Positions 31,922-43,456 of a stretch of 64,000 nucleotides of DNA are shown here, one piece after another. Both the position numbers and the translations under genes were made by a program. Under the pieces are notes generated by a model. That model searched no databases. It saw only the letters and a list, made by a program, of their open reading frames with translations, and had not been told where the DNA came from. The DNA is from Wurfbainia villosa (lineage: Eukaryota; Streptophyta; Magnoliopsida; Zingiberales; Zingiberaceae), in NCBI GenBank assembly GCA_025175895.1, contig CM046008.1:27483255-27547254 (forward strand). Reading direction: 5' to 3'. Position 1 is the first letter of the stretch; each line of letters opens with the position of its first letter.

Positions 31922-34785
31922 TGTTAAATACAGAAAATTTAAAATATAAAATTTAATGGCCAAAAATTTGAGAAAAATAATCCTGGAAATTTTTCGAGAT
32001 TTTTAGGAAATTTTAGGAATTTTTCCAGAATTTTTCTGGATTTAAACGGAGTCCGTACGAGATTATTACGGGGATAAAATAAATAGGTTTTAGGTGGGGT
32101 ATATTTAAGGGGATTAATAGGCGATATTAACCTAAGTTTTTCTATTTCCCCTTTTCTTTCCCTGTCGCACCCGACGCTTTGCCCCTCGCAGCGGTTTCCA
32201 CGATAACTCCCTCTTCCCTCGCCGCGCCTGCCTTTCTCTCGCGAACCCTTTCTTCCTCCGACAGTTCTCTCGCGGCAGACAGCTCCCATTTTTTTTCCTC
32301 CTCTCACGATTTCTTCTCTGCCGATGACCAGGACGCCGACTTCTCTTCCTCGAGTTCACAGCTGCCCAAGTCTTGCGGTCAGTCGTCCCTCCGCAAGTGT
32401 CGTCGCTGCCCCGACGACCCTTTGCGTGCTTGCTGACCACAACCACGACAACAGGATCTCGTCGGCCTCCTCTGCCACAGTTGCAGGCATCGACTCCTCT
32501 ACCACAGGACCGCCTGTGGCCGCCTTCTCCACTCGCCTCCGTGGCCGTAGCCTTCCCCTCCGCGCGGATTGATCAGCGGCGGTGAGTTTCTATTGGAGTA
32601 AGCGATTTAGGGCAGCAACAGGTATTCGACGAATGGAGCAAATTGGGAGGAGAGCCACCGGTGTAGCAGTACTGGTATAACTTGATCTACTTTTTTTGCA
32701 TCTGCTAGTTATAGATTCTATTGGGTAAGTGATTGATCTGGTCGTTGGATGTTCTATCGTTGAATTTGATTGGTGGTTTTGGGCAGTGATCGCGAGCGTC
32801 GTTTGCTCCGGTGAACAACGGATAAAGGAAGGTTGCTGTCGAAGGATTTCTAAGGCCGATAAGTGGTGATTTACCCTTCTCTGTTTCTTTTGTGGTGGCT
32901 GTATTTTGTGGAGGGTTGATGGATCTGGGAGTGGTTCTTGGCGCTGTGAGTGTGTTGTTGGGTTGGCTGGGATGTTCCTGTTTGGAGAATTGCTGGTGTT
33001 GGTGTGACACAGCTGTGGCTGATTGGGAAGGGGCTGTGCACGGCTAGGCGTTTGGAAGTTAGTTGGTCTAATGGTTGTTATGATTATGATGTTAGATCTA
33101 AAGCTAATCAAGATTTAGGCTCGATTTAGGGGTGGATCTATTTTAGGTTGTGATGAGATTTCAATTAGGGTGATTAGATCCCTAAATTGGTGTAATTGGG
33201 AGTTGTAAGGGTTAGATAAATTAGTGGAATTGGAAGTTGATTTGGGTTAATTGGTTATGTAAGAAATCGATTAAGTATTTAATTTGTCGATGGATTGCAT
33301 TTTTGTGCTTAACAATAGTTACGTTGTATACAGGTTTCGATCACGAGGTAGGTCCTCAGTCGTGACGATTTCATTCTTGCGGACATTTTTATTCAGGCGG
33401 GTATTTTGACTTATCTCTTAGATATAGTCATGTTGATATGCTATTTAGGATAGCTTGCAATAATTTTCATGTTTATATGCCTAGTATGTTTTTGTGTCTA
33501 CTTGATACATGCATTTGATCGGTTATGATTATATCTTCCCTGTTTTACTTGGATCATAGATATGTACTTATTGATTGTGCATATTATTTAGATATGTATT
33601 TTTAATTGGATTTACATGCTTTAGTATCATGCACCATCTTGCATGATTGCATGCTAGCTGGACGGGGTTTCTTTATAGTTGAGCCTGCAGCCAGTTACAT
33701 GGCCTGCACACACTACTACTCATGGGTTAGTGGTACATCAGGAGGATGTGTGCAGTTGCTCTGTCAGGCTCCGCTGGTCCGCTCATGGGTAGCGATGAGG
33801 CAGCGTGGTAGCGGGCAGGGATCCCTTCTCTGGTCTATGACACCGGGAGATGAGAGCTTAGCTCCTCCACTCTGTTTGGGGCAGGAGGATAGGTGTACTC
33901 CGACAGCATCCTGTCCACTCGGTCACTTAGGAGCAGTGATGGCAGAGTGTACAGTTGTAATAGCCCTACCCACTTGGCTTCACCATCGCGTGTGAGGCGG
34001 CTGACTGGCGTCACGGGTGACCATGTCATTTGCACGACATGCATTTTACATGGATAGCATTTGTATTGTGTTTGATGCAACTTTATTGTTACCTTGGATA
34101 TTGCATATGATTGTCATGCATACAGGATACATATTTGAATATGGTGATGGCTTTATTTCTTCTAGTATGGCACATGCTTCTATATCAGGGTAGGAGATTT
34201 AGGTAAGTACAGTCCTTTTGTATTTCTTTCTTGCATACCCTATATATGTGAGATTGTACTGACATGTTTGTTATTGTTAGCTATATCTTACTTTGCATAT
34301 CAACTATATCGGCTGATTTCTTTGAACTTACCCCATTGATTTATATCTATTTCAGGATGAAGCGGTCAGGAGAGTCCAGCTGTCAAACCCCTCTCGTCGT
34401 GATAGTTTTATTCGTTAGTTGAATTGTGGTTTTTGGATATTTTGATTAGAAGATATGTTTTAGGAATGGAGTTGGATTTATATTCTTGTGGATGTTTTGG
34501 TATGTCTTTATGGACCTTTGTTCAGAGTTTTATTTTGGATTGGATTTGGATGAGTATTCCTACCCAGATGGCAGAAGGGGTAAGTCAAGAGGTGATATAT
34601 TTTACTTATTTACTTTGATTGATGGTCTGAGGCCTAATTATTACCTGCGTGGGTTGTTTGGATTTCGGTCGTGTTGACCGATGTATAGTGGCCGTGTAGG
34701 CCTTGTATGAAAAATTGGTATTGTCACCCATACAGGGGAGATGCTGCCGGATTTTTTTCTGGCGGGGACTCCCTCGGGGCGTGAT
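31922..34785 (+). repeat. G1 3' LTR
   Basis: A 2.86-kb LTR starting TGTTAAATACAG. Part 34230-34780 matches 240-800. A GC-rich C/T-rich leader-like stretch (32150-32600) follows a TATATTTAA at about 32100. Ser/Arg-rich ORFs in both directions there come from base composition. The last few bases (expected CATGACA or CATGCCA) are replaced at about 34783 by copia D1 sequence. Confidence 0.85.
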
Positions 34786-36543
34786 ACCTACACATCTACT
34801 TTCCTCTACTCCACCGCTAAGGAAATCAACAAGAATAAGGTATCCTGCATCTGAATGGATTAATCGTAGAACATACTATCACTCTGGCATGCTATGTCAT
34901 CCTATCTCTGATCATTATACCACTAATAATGTCTCACTAAGTCATCAAGCATTCTTGAGTGGCATAGATAAAACACAGGAACCTAGAACATATGAGGAAG
35001 CAAAAGGACAACAATCTTGGCAAAAGGCAATGGAAGAAGAAATCAATGCCTTGGACAAAAATGGCACTTGGGAGATCACAAATTTGCCTAAAGGAAAGAA
35101 ACCTGTCGGGTGTAAATGGGTATACAAGATAAAGCATAGAAGTGATGGTACCATTGAACGACACAAAGCCAGACTAGTCGCCAAAGGATACACTCAAACC
35201 TATGGAATTGATTATAAGGAGACATTTGTACCCGTGGCCAAGATGAACACCATCTGAGTCTTACTTGCCCTCACAATAAATATGGATTGGCCACTTTATC
35301 AAATGGATGTTGCCAATGCTTTTCTACAGGGAGAGCTTGAAGAAGAGGTCTATATGGATATTCTAGAAGGAATTCAAAATAGATATGAGGGAAAGGTATG
35401 CAAACTGAACAAAGCCATATATGGTCTCAAACAATCTCCAAGGGCATGGTATGCCAAACTCAGCTCAACTCTCTTAAGTTATAAGTTCAAAAAATGCAGT
35501 AGTGATTCCTCATTATTTGTTAAAGTAGAAAATGATAAAACTATCATCATTCTTATATATGTAGATGATCTCATTATTACAGGAAATGATATAAATCTAA
35601 TACAACAAGTTAAGTGCTTTCTCAATTCTAAATTTGAAATAAAGGATTTAGGAAAACTAAAGTACTTTCTAGGTATAGAACTAGCCTACTCTCCTAATGG
35701 ACTAGTTCTATCTCAACGGAAGTATACACATGATCTCTTACAGGAAACTGGAAAACTTGGAGCAAAACCAGTTGGTAGCCCCTACTTCACATCTAATCTA
35801 AGAAAAATGATGATCAATCACAGGAGGACATTCAACAATACCAAAGGTTAGTAGGTAAATTGATTTACCTAACCATTACTCGTCCAGATATTTCATTTTC
35901 AGTAAATCAAATTAGCCAAAACATGCACGCACCAAAGGAGAGCCATTGGAAGGCAGCAGAGAGAATCCTCCACTATTTGAAAGGGACACTAGGGAAAGGA
36001 ATCTGAATGAGGAATAACCATAATACAGAAATTCTGGGTTACTGTGATGCAGACTGGGCAGGAGATCACAAAGATAGAAGATCGACAACAGGATATTGTA
36101 TGTTTGTAGGAGGAAATTTGGTTTCTTGGAAAAGCAAAAAACAATCGGTTGTGTCAAGATCCAGTGATGAGGTAGAATACAGAGCAATGGCAGCTGCCAC
36201 TAGTGAGCTCATATGGTTAAAAGATTTAGTTGAAGAACTGGGTTTCCCTATTAATTCCCCAATTAGATTATACTGTGATAATCAGTCAGCAATTCACATT
36301 ACAACAAATCCAGTATTTCATGAAAGAACCAAGCACATTGAAGTAGATTGCCACTTCATTAGGGAGAAGATTGACAAAAAGATCATCATCGCTCATCATA
36401 TCAATGGACAAGATCAACCAGCAGATATCTTTACCAAGGTTACCGCTTCTCAACACATGTGGAACATCATTGACAAGTTAGGTGTCATTGACATATATGC
36501 ACCAAACTTAAGGGGGAGTGTTAAAAGTCAAGGCATCAACTAA
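34786..36543 (+). pseudogene. pol: D1 pol fragment: RT and RNase H
   Basis: RT: WEITNLPKGKKPVGCKWVYK, then KARLVAKGYTQTYGIDYKET, a TGA stop at 35255-35257, then MDWPLYQMDVANAFLQGELE and catalytic IYVDDLIITGND. A frameshift at about 35790-35810 precedes the connection (QRLVGKLIYL). RNase H follows with YCDADWAGD, STTGYCMFVGG, SSDEVEYRAMA, YCDNQSA and the ADIFTK end at 36420-36440. A TGA lies at 36004. D2 has the same 35255 stop. An in-frame fusion with G1 LTR sequence upstream (from 34703) has no ATG and is unlikely to be used. Confidence 0.9.
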
Positions 36544-36889
36544 TCAACAATCAAGACAAAGCTATTCATCATGCAAGAAGACAAAAAAAATCAATGCAAG
36601 AAGACAAGAGTAATCAATGCAAGGAGGCTCATTAAATGCACCATGCAACAAGCCTTGAACCTCAAAAAAGCCTCCAACGTTCACATCAAAGTCCCCAACG
36701 GTCATTAAAAGGATGTAGCACTATAAAACTCCCATGGATGGTTATTTTCATGCTCAAGAAAAATGTTCATGTATTCCCCTTCTTCTTAAACAAGCTTTGA
36801 AGTTCATACCAAAGCTAAGTTTCATCATTCTTTTCCTTCTTGTAACAAGTTTTGAAGTTAATACCAAAGTTAAGTTTCAAGTTTCATCA
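36519..36889 (+). repeat. D1 3' LTR
   Basis: TGTTAAAAGTCAAGG...GTTTCATCA, preceded by AAGGGGGAG. It is 371 bases against 406 in D2 and lacks one of two direct repeats (ATGCAAGAAGACAAAAC...). TATA box CTATAAAAC at 36721. Confidence 0.85.
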
Positions 36890-37454
36890 GGAGGAGATCC
36901 ATCTCTAGAAATTGGGACGAGGATGCTCGAGATCTTGATCTGGTGAGGAAACGCTCCAAAATTAGAATCGAGGAGGGCACACCATTGGCATGGCATGCGA
37001 TCTGGAGAGGCAAGCGGCGATAGAATCAAACTCGTGATGAAAAGCAGAGGTGCGCATCATGTGGAGGATCGATGAACATAGCACTGCTTCGCCAACGCTC
37101 GATGGAGAGTACAACCCGCGGTGTGGCTGGCTTGGTTGCCAGCGATGGGGTGACATCGATCGGGCATGGCGGCAGTGATAAGGAGCGACACTCTATTGAG
37201 AGCTTGGAAGAAGAAAGAAAATCGGGATAGAGAAAATGGAGCGACGGAGGAGAAATGGTTCGGGAGAAACAGAATCACGCGATGGGGAAAAACTTAGGTT
37301 TAATTTATTATCCCTTAATCCACTTAGGCTTTAATCTTCCTCCTAAATGGTCATATGAACTCCATTTAAATCCAGAAAAATTTCTGAAAATTCTAAAAAA
37401 TAAGGTAATTTCTTAATTAACAAGGGATATTTTATTTTGTTTCGATATCTTACA
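36890..37454 (-). repeat. G3 3' LTR, 5' portion
   Basis: Reverse-strand LTR start TGTAAGATATCGAAAC at 37454, next to a tract like G1's. Further left is GC-rich sequence (36960-37280) comparable to the GC-rich part of the G1 LTR. Cut by the end of the D1 LTR at 36889. Confidence 0.7.
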
Positions 37455-40400
37455 TTCTCCCTCACTAATAAAAATTTGGGCCCCAAATTTCTTACTTAAG
37501 TATGATGAGTAATCAATACCACACTGCTCAACTCAAGTATTATTTTCTAACTCTCATAAGCCTCTAAAATCTCACATACTTTCAACAACCCTTCTAAAGT
37601 ATAAACAGTACCTTCATATTGACCATCTATCAAAAGGTAAATAATTGTACCAGAGTGGAGCTCTATACCCATGACCTGTTGGAGACTTTACCAGAATTGT
37701 AAGGTGAATCACGAATCACTTTTAGAAATGATATTCAAGGATATTCCATAAAATATGGAAATCCCTCTACAGTCACTCCAACAAGAGATCCAACAAATTA
37801 ATCTTACGAATTTGAAGAAAATAAGCGGATTTGACTAATCGATCACCAATTATCCATCGCATCAAGTCCTTTCTGAAATCTAGATAATCTCCCAACATAG
37901 TCCATCGTACTAGACTTCCACTTTCACCTCGATACGTAACCCTACTGGTCACTACCTTTACTTGTTGGCACACCCAACATCAAGCTATGGAATCATCCAT
38001 GTCCTACATGTCGTTCCACCAACATGAACGTTTCAAAACTCACTATTTTCCAAATACAATCCGAATAAATCACCAATTTTGAATGACGAGTCTCTTGGAA
38101 CAACTCTTCTTAAATTTAACGCAACTCCAGAAACCACTATCCTCCTCAGAGACGGAGAATTATTTTCTCATAAGAGAAATCCATCTACTGTCATGAATTG
38201 ACTCTACTACACATACTGGAAGTGACTGGGAGATTATAGTGACCAACCTCCTTTGTTGCATCTGTCCATGCCCTAGTAACTCTATAATAGCTACATAGTA
38301 GCTAGCCAAAACTCAATGAGCACTCCTACTCCATACATCTACAAAATAAGATAATAACTGCTAAATCCACGTCATGTATATGACAACTTGTCTCCTAGTT
38401 CCTCAGCTGATGGAAGCATAAGATACGTCTCATTCAACTGCATCGGAATTGCTCCAATCTCTGAAATGAAGCATCCATGTACAATACCCTTCCATCCACA
38501 CCAGAAGGATTAGCTAACACTTGTACAAACTTTAGCCACAATCTAGGCCCTAAAAACTAGTTTCATAAGCTTCTAACCAAGTGAATTCCATCACCTTCTT
38601 TATCAAACAAGTTAGTGATACAACAATGCTAGAAACATTCCATCCACATCTGCGATAATAACCAAATCAATCCAGGAAAACCACAACTTCTCTTAAGATT
38701 GTGATTCTATCCAAAAATATCATCTAAGAAGATAACCACAAACTGATCCAATCGCTTCCAGAATACTCAAGTCCATGAACGACTAAATCGTTAATAAGTC
38801 TAACGACATTATCAATAGCTCATAAATTTATACCAAGTATGAAATGTCATCTTCTACACACCTGCAACCTTTTTACTCTAAGCTATTGATATCTCAATTA
38901 TAACATCGACAATGATAATTGAATGACACCAAGTCACTACAATATCAATACTCTAATCATAAATCAACCCTAGAGTATACACTGGTGTCCCTTAACTGAC
39001 CTAAATAGATCATCTATCCACAACAAAGGATATTCATTCTCAACAGCTACTACATTCCATCATCGATAATCAATGCATAATCTCAAAGGTCCGTTTTTCT
39101 CTCAACAAAGAATTCTGGATCTTCTCAAGAAAAACACTGGGATAGATATATCTCCCATCCAACACCTCCTATAATCACAAATTATGTTCTTCCAATTCCA
39201 TAGTGTTCAACATTGATAGATACCAATAAAATTATCTCCCAGTATGAGGTCTTCAATATCGGAACTATTTTCGAAATCACTCCAATCGCATACTCCACTT
39301 GCCTCTGCAGTGGCAAGTCTAGGAGTTCATCCAACATTAAATCCAACTACTCTCGAATTATACCCAGATCCGAGAGACATATTATACCATCATTTCAACA
39401 ATTGAACTATTCGTAAGGATATGTCTATAGTAAAGGTATGTGTATCAAAGTCTAAGGGCATCCCTTGACTTCTTAATTGTTGGTCAACATCTCACCTGAC
39501 GATAGAGATACCACCAACCCACAAAGTCTATGTATAGAGAAACTCTCCTAATCCCATCCAGAATCACACTAAACTTAACGAATGTGAACTATCCGAATCA
39601 ATCAGTGTATAGACCGATATAATATTCCGGATGACTAATCCTTCGACCCTCTACTACATCTCCTTTCGGGTAATCATGTATACTCATCCAACTTCTGCTG
39701 AAATCAACTACTAAAACTGAGATACAAACCCATAATGACTACAATGGAGATGATAAACACTGTTGTACTGGTAAAGAGTACACCACCAACTTGAAACTCA
39801 AGAATCCTCTGACAACGAGTCAAAGAAAATGACGCAAGGAATTACTCTCACAACGTCACTACACCGTAACCAAGTGATGTTCCCCAAAGGTTATTTCCTA
39901 CATCTTCCACTAAGTACCGACTTGATCTCGATAATGGTATGCAACTAACTCTATTTTCTCTGTATAACACGAGTTAAGTACTCAAAAGTACCTTCAAAAT
40001 TATACAACCCAGCACTAACAACTCAGGGATTAAAATACATATAAAACACCGTATACTAATCCTCCACTATTTGCATCAACCATAGTATACACCCCTAGTT
40101 CATTACCCCCATAGGTAATGATTTGACTAGCATCGTTAGTGAAAATCCCTAAGATTGTAATCTTTGATCTCCACAAGAAATGTGACTACCTGACCCCTGC
40201 TATCTGACTTGGTATCAGTTGGCTCTCAAAGGAAATTCACCTTTTAGACAGTTAGTTCAAGACACACAACCTCAACAAGTCATTCCCGTGGTCAATCCAA
40301 ACCACAGTTACGGATAATGATCACACTCTACATGTCATTCCCTATTATAAACAACTAAATGCATATCAAACAAAAGGATATGTGATAACGATTATCATAC

Positions 40401-40526
40401 CTTAAACCTTGTAGCTCGGAGATGTCCCACAATTGTCAGATCCCAACACTCACAAAACCAAAACTGAGTAAAACAAAACTCGACGTCCGAATGAAATAAA
40501 ATCTGAAAGTGGACTTTGCAACCTGA
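37455..40526 (-). pseudogene. G3 interior, decayed gag-pol
   Basis: No long frame survives. The clearest coding trace is on the reverse strand at 37973-37773: LMRWIIGDRLVKSAYFLQIR, the gypsy integrase segment usually read as WVIVDRLTKSAHFLP. Next to it are traces of the integrase core at 37770-37590. The remaining 2.5 kb (38000-40526) matches G1 blocks at nucleotide level only. It is shorter than a full gypsy interior (usually over 4 kb), so internal deletions are likely. Confidence 0.65.
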
Positions 40527-40538
40527 GCTTTGATACCA
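40527..40538 (-). other. G3 primer-binding site
   Basis: GCTTTGATACCA, i.e. TGGTATCAAAGC on the reverse strand, one mismatch from the initiator Met tRNA complement. It lies 7 bases from LTR terminus TGTCATGCCCC. Confidence 0.75.
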
Positions 40539-40545
40539 ATAAAAT

Positions 40546-40621
40546 TGTCATGCCCCGAGAGTATAATTTCCATCGATCGGATGGTACCCTCTTGTGACAA
40601 TATTATAAACAATACAGATAT
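40546..40621 (-). repeat. G3 5' LTR, 3' end (first piece)
   Basis: Starts TGTCATGCCCCGAGAG and is homologous to 57925-58000 (TGTCACGCCCCAAGGG, then CCGTCGATCGGACGG). G2 interrupts it and the LTR resumes at 44903. Confidence 0.75.
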
Positions 40622-41315
40622 TGATACGAACCCCACCAACAACTGTGATGGAACCCGAGACAAAGATAGAACCCCAGGAACAAGTCGACAAGACTTTGAG
40701 CCTTTACCCGCAACCAAGACTAGCACGAACAAAGACTATGAAAGAAGCAAATGTTACACCAAGAAGGTGATAAGTTTCGGTTGTTGAACGCCACAAGATA
40801 GACTCGATAAGTTCAGAAGTTCCTTCAAGAACCAAGAGAACACAAAATCCTCACAAGGATGTTTACTCAAAACCAAGTTATCACAAATTCGGAATTATCT
40901 CCCTTATATAATGGGAGCAAGCAACTAAAAGACCTACATAAATGCATGCAAACAAGTAAGAGTACCGATGTTGCATGCAAGCAATTACACACTTATAAAC
41001 CCAAAAAAAACTCCAAGTCTTCACACTTTGCATGCGTGCAATTAAATAACTTTGAAAACCAAAATTCCAAGTTTTCATACTTTTTTACTCCCTTTTCAAT
41101 CATCATGCAAAGTTGCGTTATGGTTGGATAAGACCGATCACATGGGTTAAGCCTTGATCTAAACTTGGGTTTAACTTGGTTTCTCCTTTCTCATAGCAAG
41201 CCCATTGTTCTTGGATCCGTTTAGTGCTCCCATTGTAATTGGCCCCTCGGAAAGTGATAAATGTTCTTTCGTGGTTTTAACCCTGTCTTGACGAACCTCT
41301 CCTTGGTGTACATCA
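40622..41315 (-). repeat. G2 3' LTR
   Basis: 694 bases, near-identical to 44202-44902 and related to 60213-60890. The start of the LTR codes for the end of pol (GPITRLQAKHF-type peptide in the partner LTR). The polypurine tract is at 41316-41328 (reverse strand AAGAGGGGAAGAA). Confidence 0.85.
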
Positions 41316-41328
41316 TTCTTCCCCTCTT

Positions 41329-41835
41329 GAAAAAGGATTTGTCCTCAAATCATCGCCTTCGAGATAGAGCATCAGCTACCTACCACATTCTCTTTGCCTT
41401 GCTTGGATCACATAATGAATGTCTCAATGAACTCTACCCATTTTGCATGGCGCCGGTTCAACTTGTGCTGCCCCTTCAGATGATGTAGAGATTGATGATC
41501 CGTGTGAATCATGAATTACTTTGGCCATAGGTAATGCAACCATGTTTCCAATGCCCTTACCAATGCGTACAACTCCTTTTCATACGTGGGATAGTCGAGA
41601 GCTGCTCCACTCAACTTCTCGCTGAAGTAAGCCATGGGACTCCTTTCTTGCATAAGCACAACACCTATACCAATACTAGAAGCATCACAATCTGATCATA
41701 TCCACTTCTAAGATCTATCTTTGTAAACACACAAGAATCATGCAATTCATCAAGCATATATCATCAAGTCTAGGAATTGGGTGACGATATTTTACCGTTA
41801 TGTTGTTGATAGCTCGGCAATCAAACTTTTCACTT
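41329..41835 (-). pseudogene. pol: G2 RT/RNase H remnant joined by deletion
   Basis: Reverse strand near 41835-41770 gives CRAINNITVKYRHPIP, from RT motif 1. The text then jumps to CDASSIGIGVVLMQER and YFSEKLSG, the RNase H start (41690-41600), continuing YEKELYALVRALETW. The RT catalytic FFDD region and all of integrase are missing. The right side ends near LEGDDLRTNPF next to the polypurine tract. Confidence 0.75.
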
Positions 41836-42859
41836 TGTTTTGCATAAAAGCTATTTTCTTTTCTCTCTTTCTTTTTCATAGCTTTCACAATATCTTTTGT
41901 TTCTTTCCTCTCACTTTTTTCCCCTCATTTTTTTCTTTTTCTCTCTATTTCCTATTTCCTATTTCTCTCTTTTTTCCATTTTTATCTCTCTCTTCTTTTC
42001 GTTTGCCTTTTGTAATTTCAGTTGATCCTCCATAACTTGTCATGGAGTCAAGGGTACAAGCATAATAGGTTGTCCTTTCTGAGTAAAATAATACCTATTT
42101 GTGAACCCATCATGAGTTACCTTTCGATCAAACTGCCAAGGTCTTCCCAACAAAAGATGGCATGCATGCATGGGGACCACATCACACAACATCTGGTCTT
42201 CATATTTGCTAATAGCAATTGCTACCAAGACTTGCTTTGTCACCTTAATTTCCCCACAATCTTCAACCACTGAAGCCGATAAGGACATGGATGTTTCAGG
42301 GTCGGTAAAGACAATTTTTCAACCAACTCCGTGCTTGCCACATTGGTGCAACACTACAAACCTTATTATTCACAAAGCAACGAGTATAAAATAAGTTTTC
42401 CCTTTGGTTACCTTCTTCCTCCTTAGCTTGCAAGTCGAGAACTCGTCTAGCCACCAATAAATCTCCAACAACAGCATGTTGCTCATCATCACTGTCTTCT
42501 TGTGGTACTTCTTCATCGACTTCATCCTTATCTTTTGACTCAAGCTCCCCTTGGGCATTTATCACCATCACCCTTTTGTTCACACATTGGATAGCAATGT
42601 GATTATGCCCCTGACATTTGAAACACTTAATATCACTAGTTTTGAAGGTAGTGGACTCGCTAATACCTGGGGTTGTGGAGGTTGTTGGTTTGGTGGGCTG
42701 TTTCAAGGGTTCAAATTTTGGCTTGCTTTGTAGCGGTTTCTCTCTTTTTGGGGCTGCCCTCCATGGATGGTTACTAGTCACTGGTTGTCCCCTTTTAGTT
42801 GACCCCTTTCTCTTGAGTTGTTCCTCCACATTTATTGCTTGGTGGACGATGTCAGACAA
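41836..42859 (-). pseudogene. G2 protease region and gag nucleocapsid
   Basis: The reverse frame 42859-42296 has the CCHC knuckle CFKCQGHNHIAIQC (CX2CX4HX4C) and an acidic stretch after it. The frame 42288-42040 corresponds to the retropepsin region (DVVPMHACHLLLGRPWQFD), where the LLGRPW flap-end text is typical of this gypsy group. The active-site Asp triad is not readable across the break between them. Positions 41836-42020 form a C/T-rich strip that is Lys/Glu-rich on the coding strand, the usual linker between protease and RT in these elements. Confidence 0.8.
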
Positions 42860-42871
42860 CTCAATATAATG

Positions 42872-43456
42872 CTACAATTCGATAATATCATCAATTTCTA
42901 GAGTTAAACCATGCAAGAACCAAGCCATGTTGGCTTCTCGGTCTTCATCCACATTAGCTCGTATCATGGACACCTCCATCTCCTTGAAATACTCATCCAC
43001 ACTTTTGGTGCCCTGAGACAACCTTTGCAGCTTCTGATATAAACTCTGACAGTAATGACTGGGTACAAATATCCTTCTCATGAGCATCTTCATTTCCTCC
43101 CAAGTGGACACAAATCGCTCTCCATTTCGTCTCAGATTCATCACCACTTGATCCCACCACATAATAGCATAATCAGTGAATTCAATGACAGCTAACTTAA
43201 CCTTCTTATGCTATGAAAATTCATGACAGCCAAACACCATCTCTATCTTGGTTTCCCATTCCAAATAAACTTCTAGATCATTTTTACCTTGGAAGGATGG
43301 AATCTTCAACTTTACGCTTCCTAGGTCATTAACTCTTCTATTTCCACAGATCCAATCCACCCTACGCCCATTCCGATCTCCTCTATAGCCAATCGTTTCT
43401 TCCCTATTACCAATCAAGGCCAGGTTGTAGTGTTGTTCACCAAATCCTTCCACCAC
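42872..43456 (-). pseudogene. gag: G2 gag capsid region
   Basis: Reverse frames 43456-43211 (KIPSFQGKNDLEVYLEWETK) and 43162-42872 (WWDQVVMNLRRNGER, TWEEMKMLMRRIFVP, LYQKLQRLSQGTKSVDEYFK) form a Retrotrans_gag-type capsid in the usual order. They are separated by a stop or frameshift at about 43165-43210 and from the nucleocapsid by one at 42860. Membership in the plant Ty3/gypsy gag family is clear from the motifs. Confidence 0.85.

Larger units (their letters stand above)
1..34785 (+). mobile_element. G1: outer, interrupted Ty3/gypsy LTR retrotransposon
   Basis: The element is seen as an LTR end plus primer site (1-824), three interior blocks (1072-2943, 20075-21878, 31271-31921), and a polypurine tract with 3' LTR (31911-34785). 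The blocks are joined by two checks. First, removing E1 and one AGAAT copy gives an uninterrupted sequence that matches the reverse-strand relative G3 across the join (39360-39440). Second, blocks 2 and 3 match G3 in the expected order. Integrase remnants in block 3 place it in Ty3/gypsy. It is heavily decayed, with no open pol frame. It is the oldest layer here because everything at 2949-31270 is inserted into it. The 5' LTR starts before the window. Confidence 0.85.
34786..36889 (+). mobile_element. D1: 5'-truncated Ty1/copia element
   Basis: About 95% alike to the 3' half of D2 (51225-53354) by eye: the end of integrase, RT, RNase H, polypurine tract (about 36508-36518) and 3' LTR (36519-36889). 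The 5' LTR, gag and most of integrase are missing. Its left edge meets the last bases of the G1 LTR. Its right edge meets the interior of a G3 LTR. Confidence 0.9.

Noticed and set aside
31939..32585. Ser/Arg/Pro-rich frames on both strands in the GC-rich part of the G1 LTR
   Set aside because: Low complexity, overlapping in several frames, no conservation. Base composition explains them.
32164..32640. A possible host gene exon (GC-rich, Ser-rich, followed by a GTGAGT-like donor near 32581)
   Set aside because: The stretch is internal to the G1 LTR, G3 has a comparable GC-rich block in its LTR, and no further exon or conserved domain follows.
33606..33995. 129-codon frame in the G1 3' LTR
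   Set aside because: Lies wholly in LTR sequence, has no recognisable motif and no independent copy.
34703..35257. Fused gypsy-LTR/copia-RT protein as a new gene
   Set aside because: The upstream part has no ATG, is LTR sequence and ends at a TGA in the middle of RT. Kept only as a junction observation.
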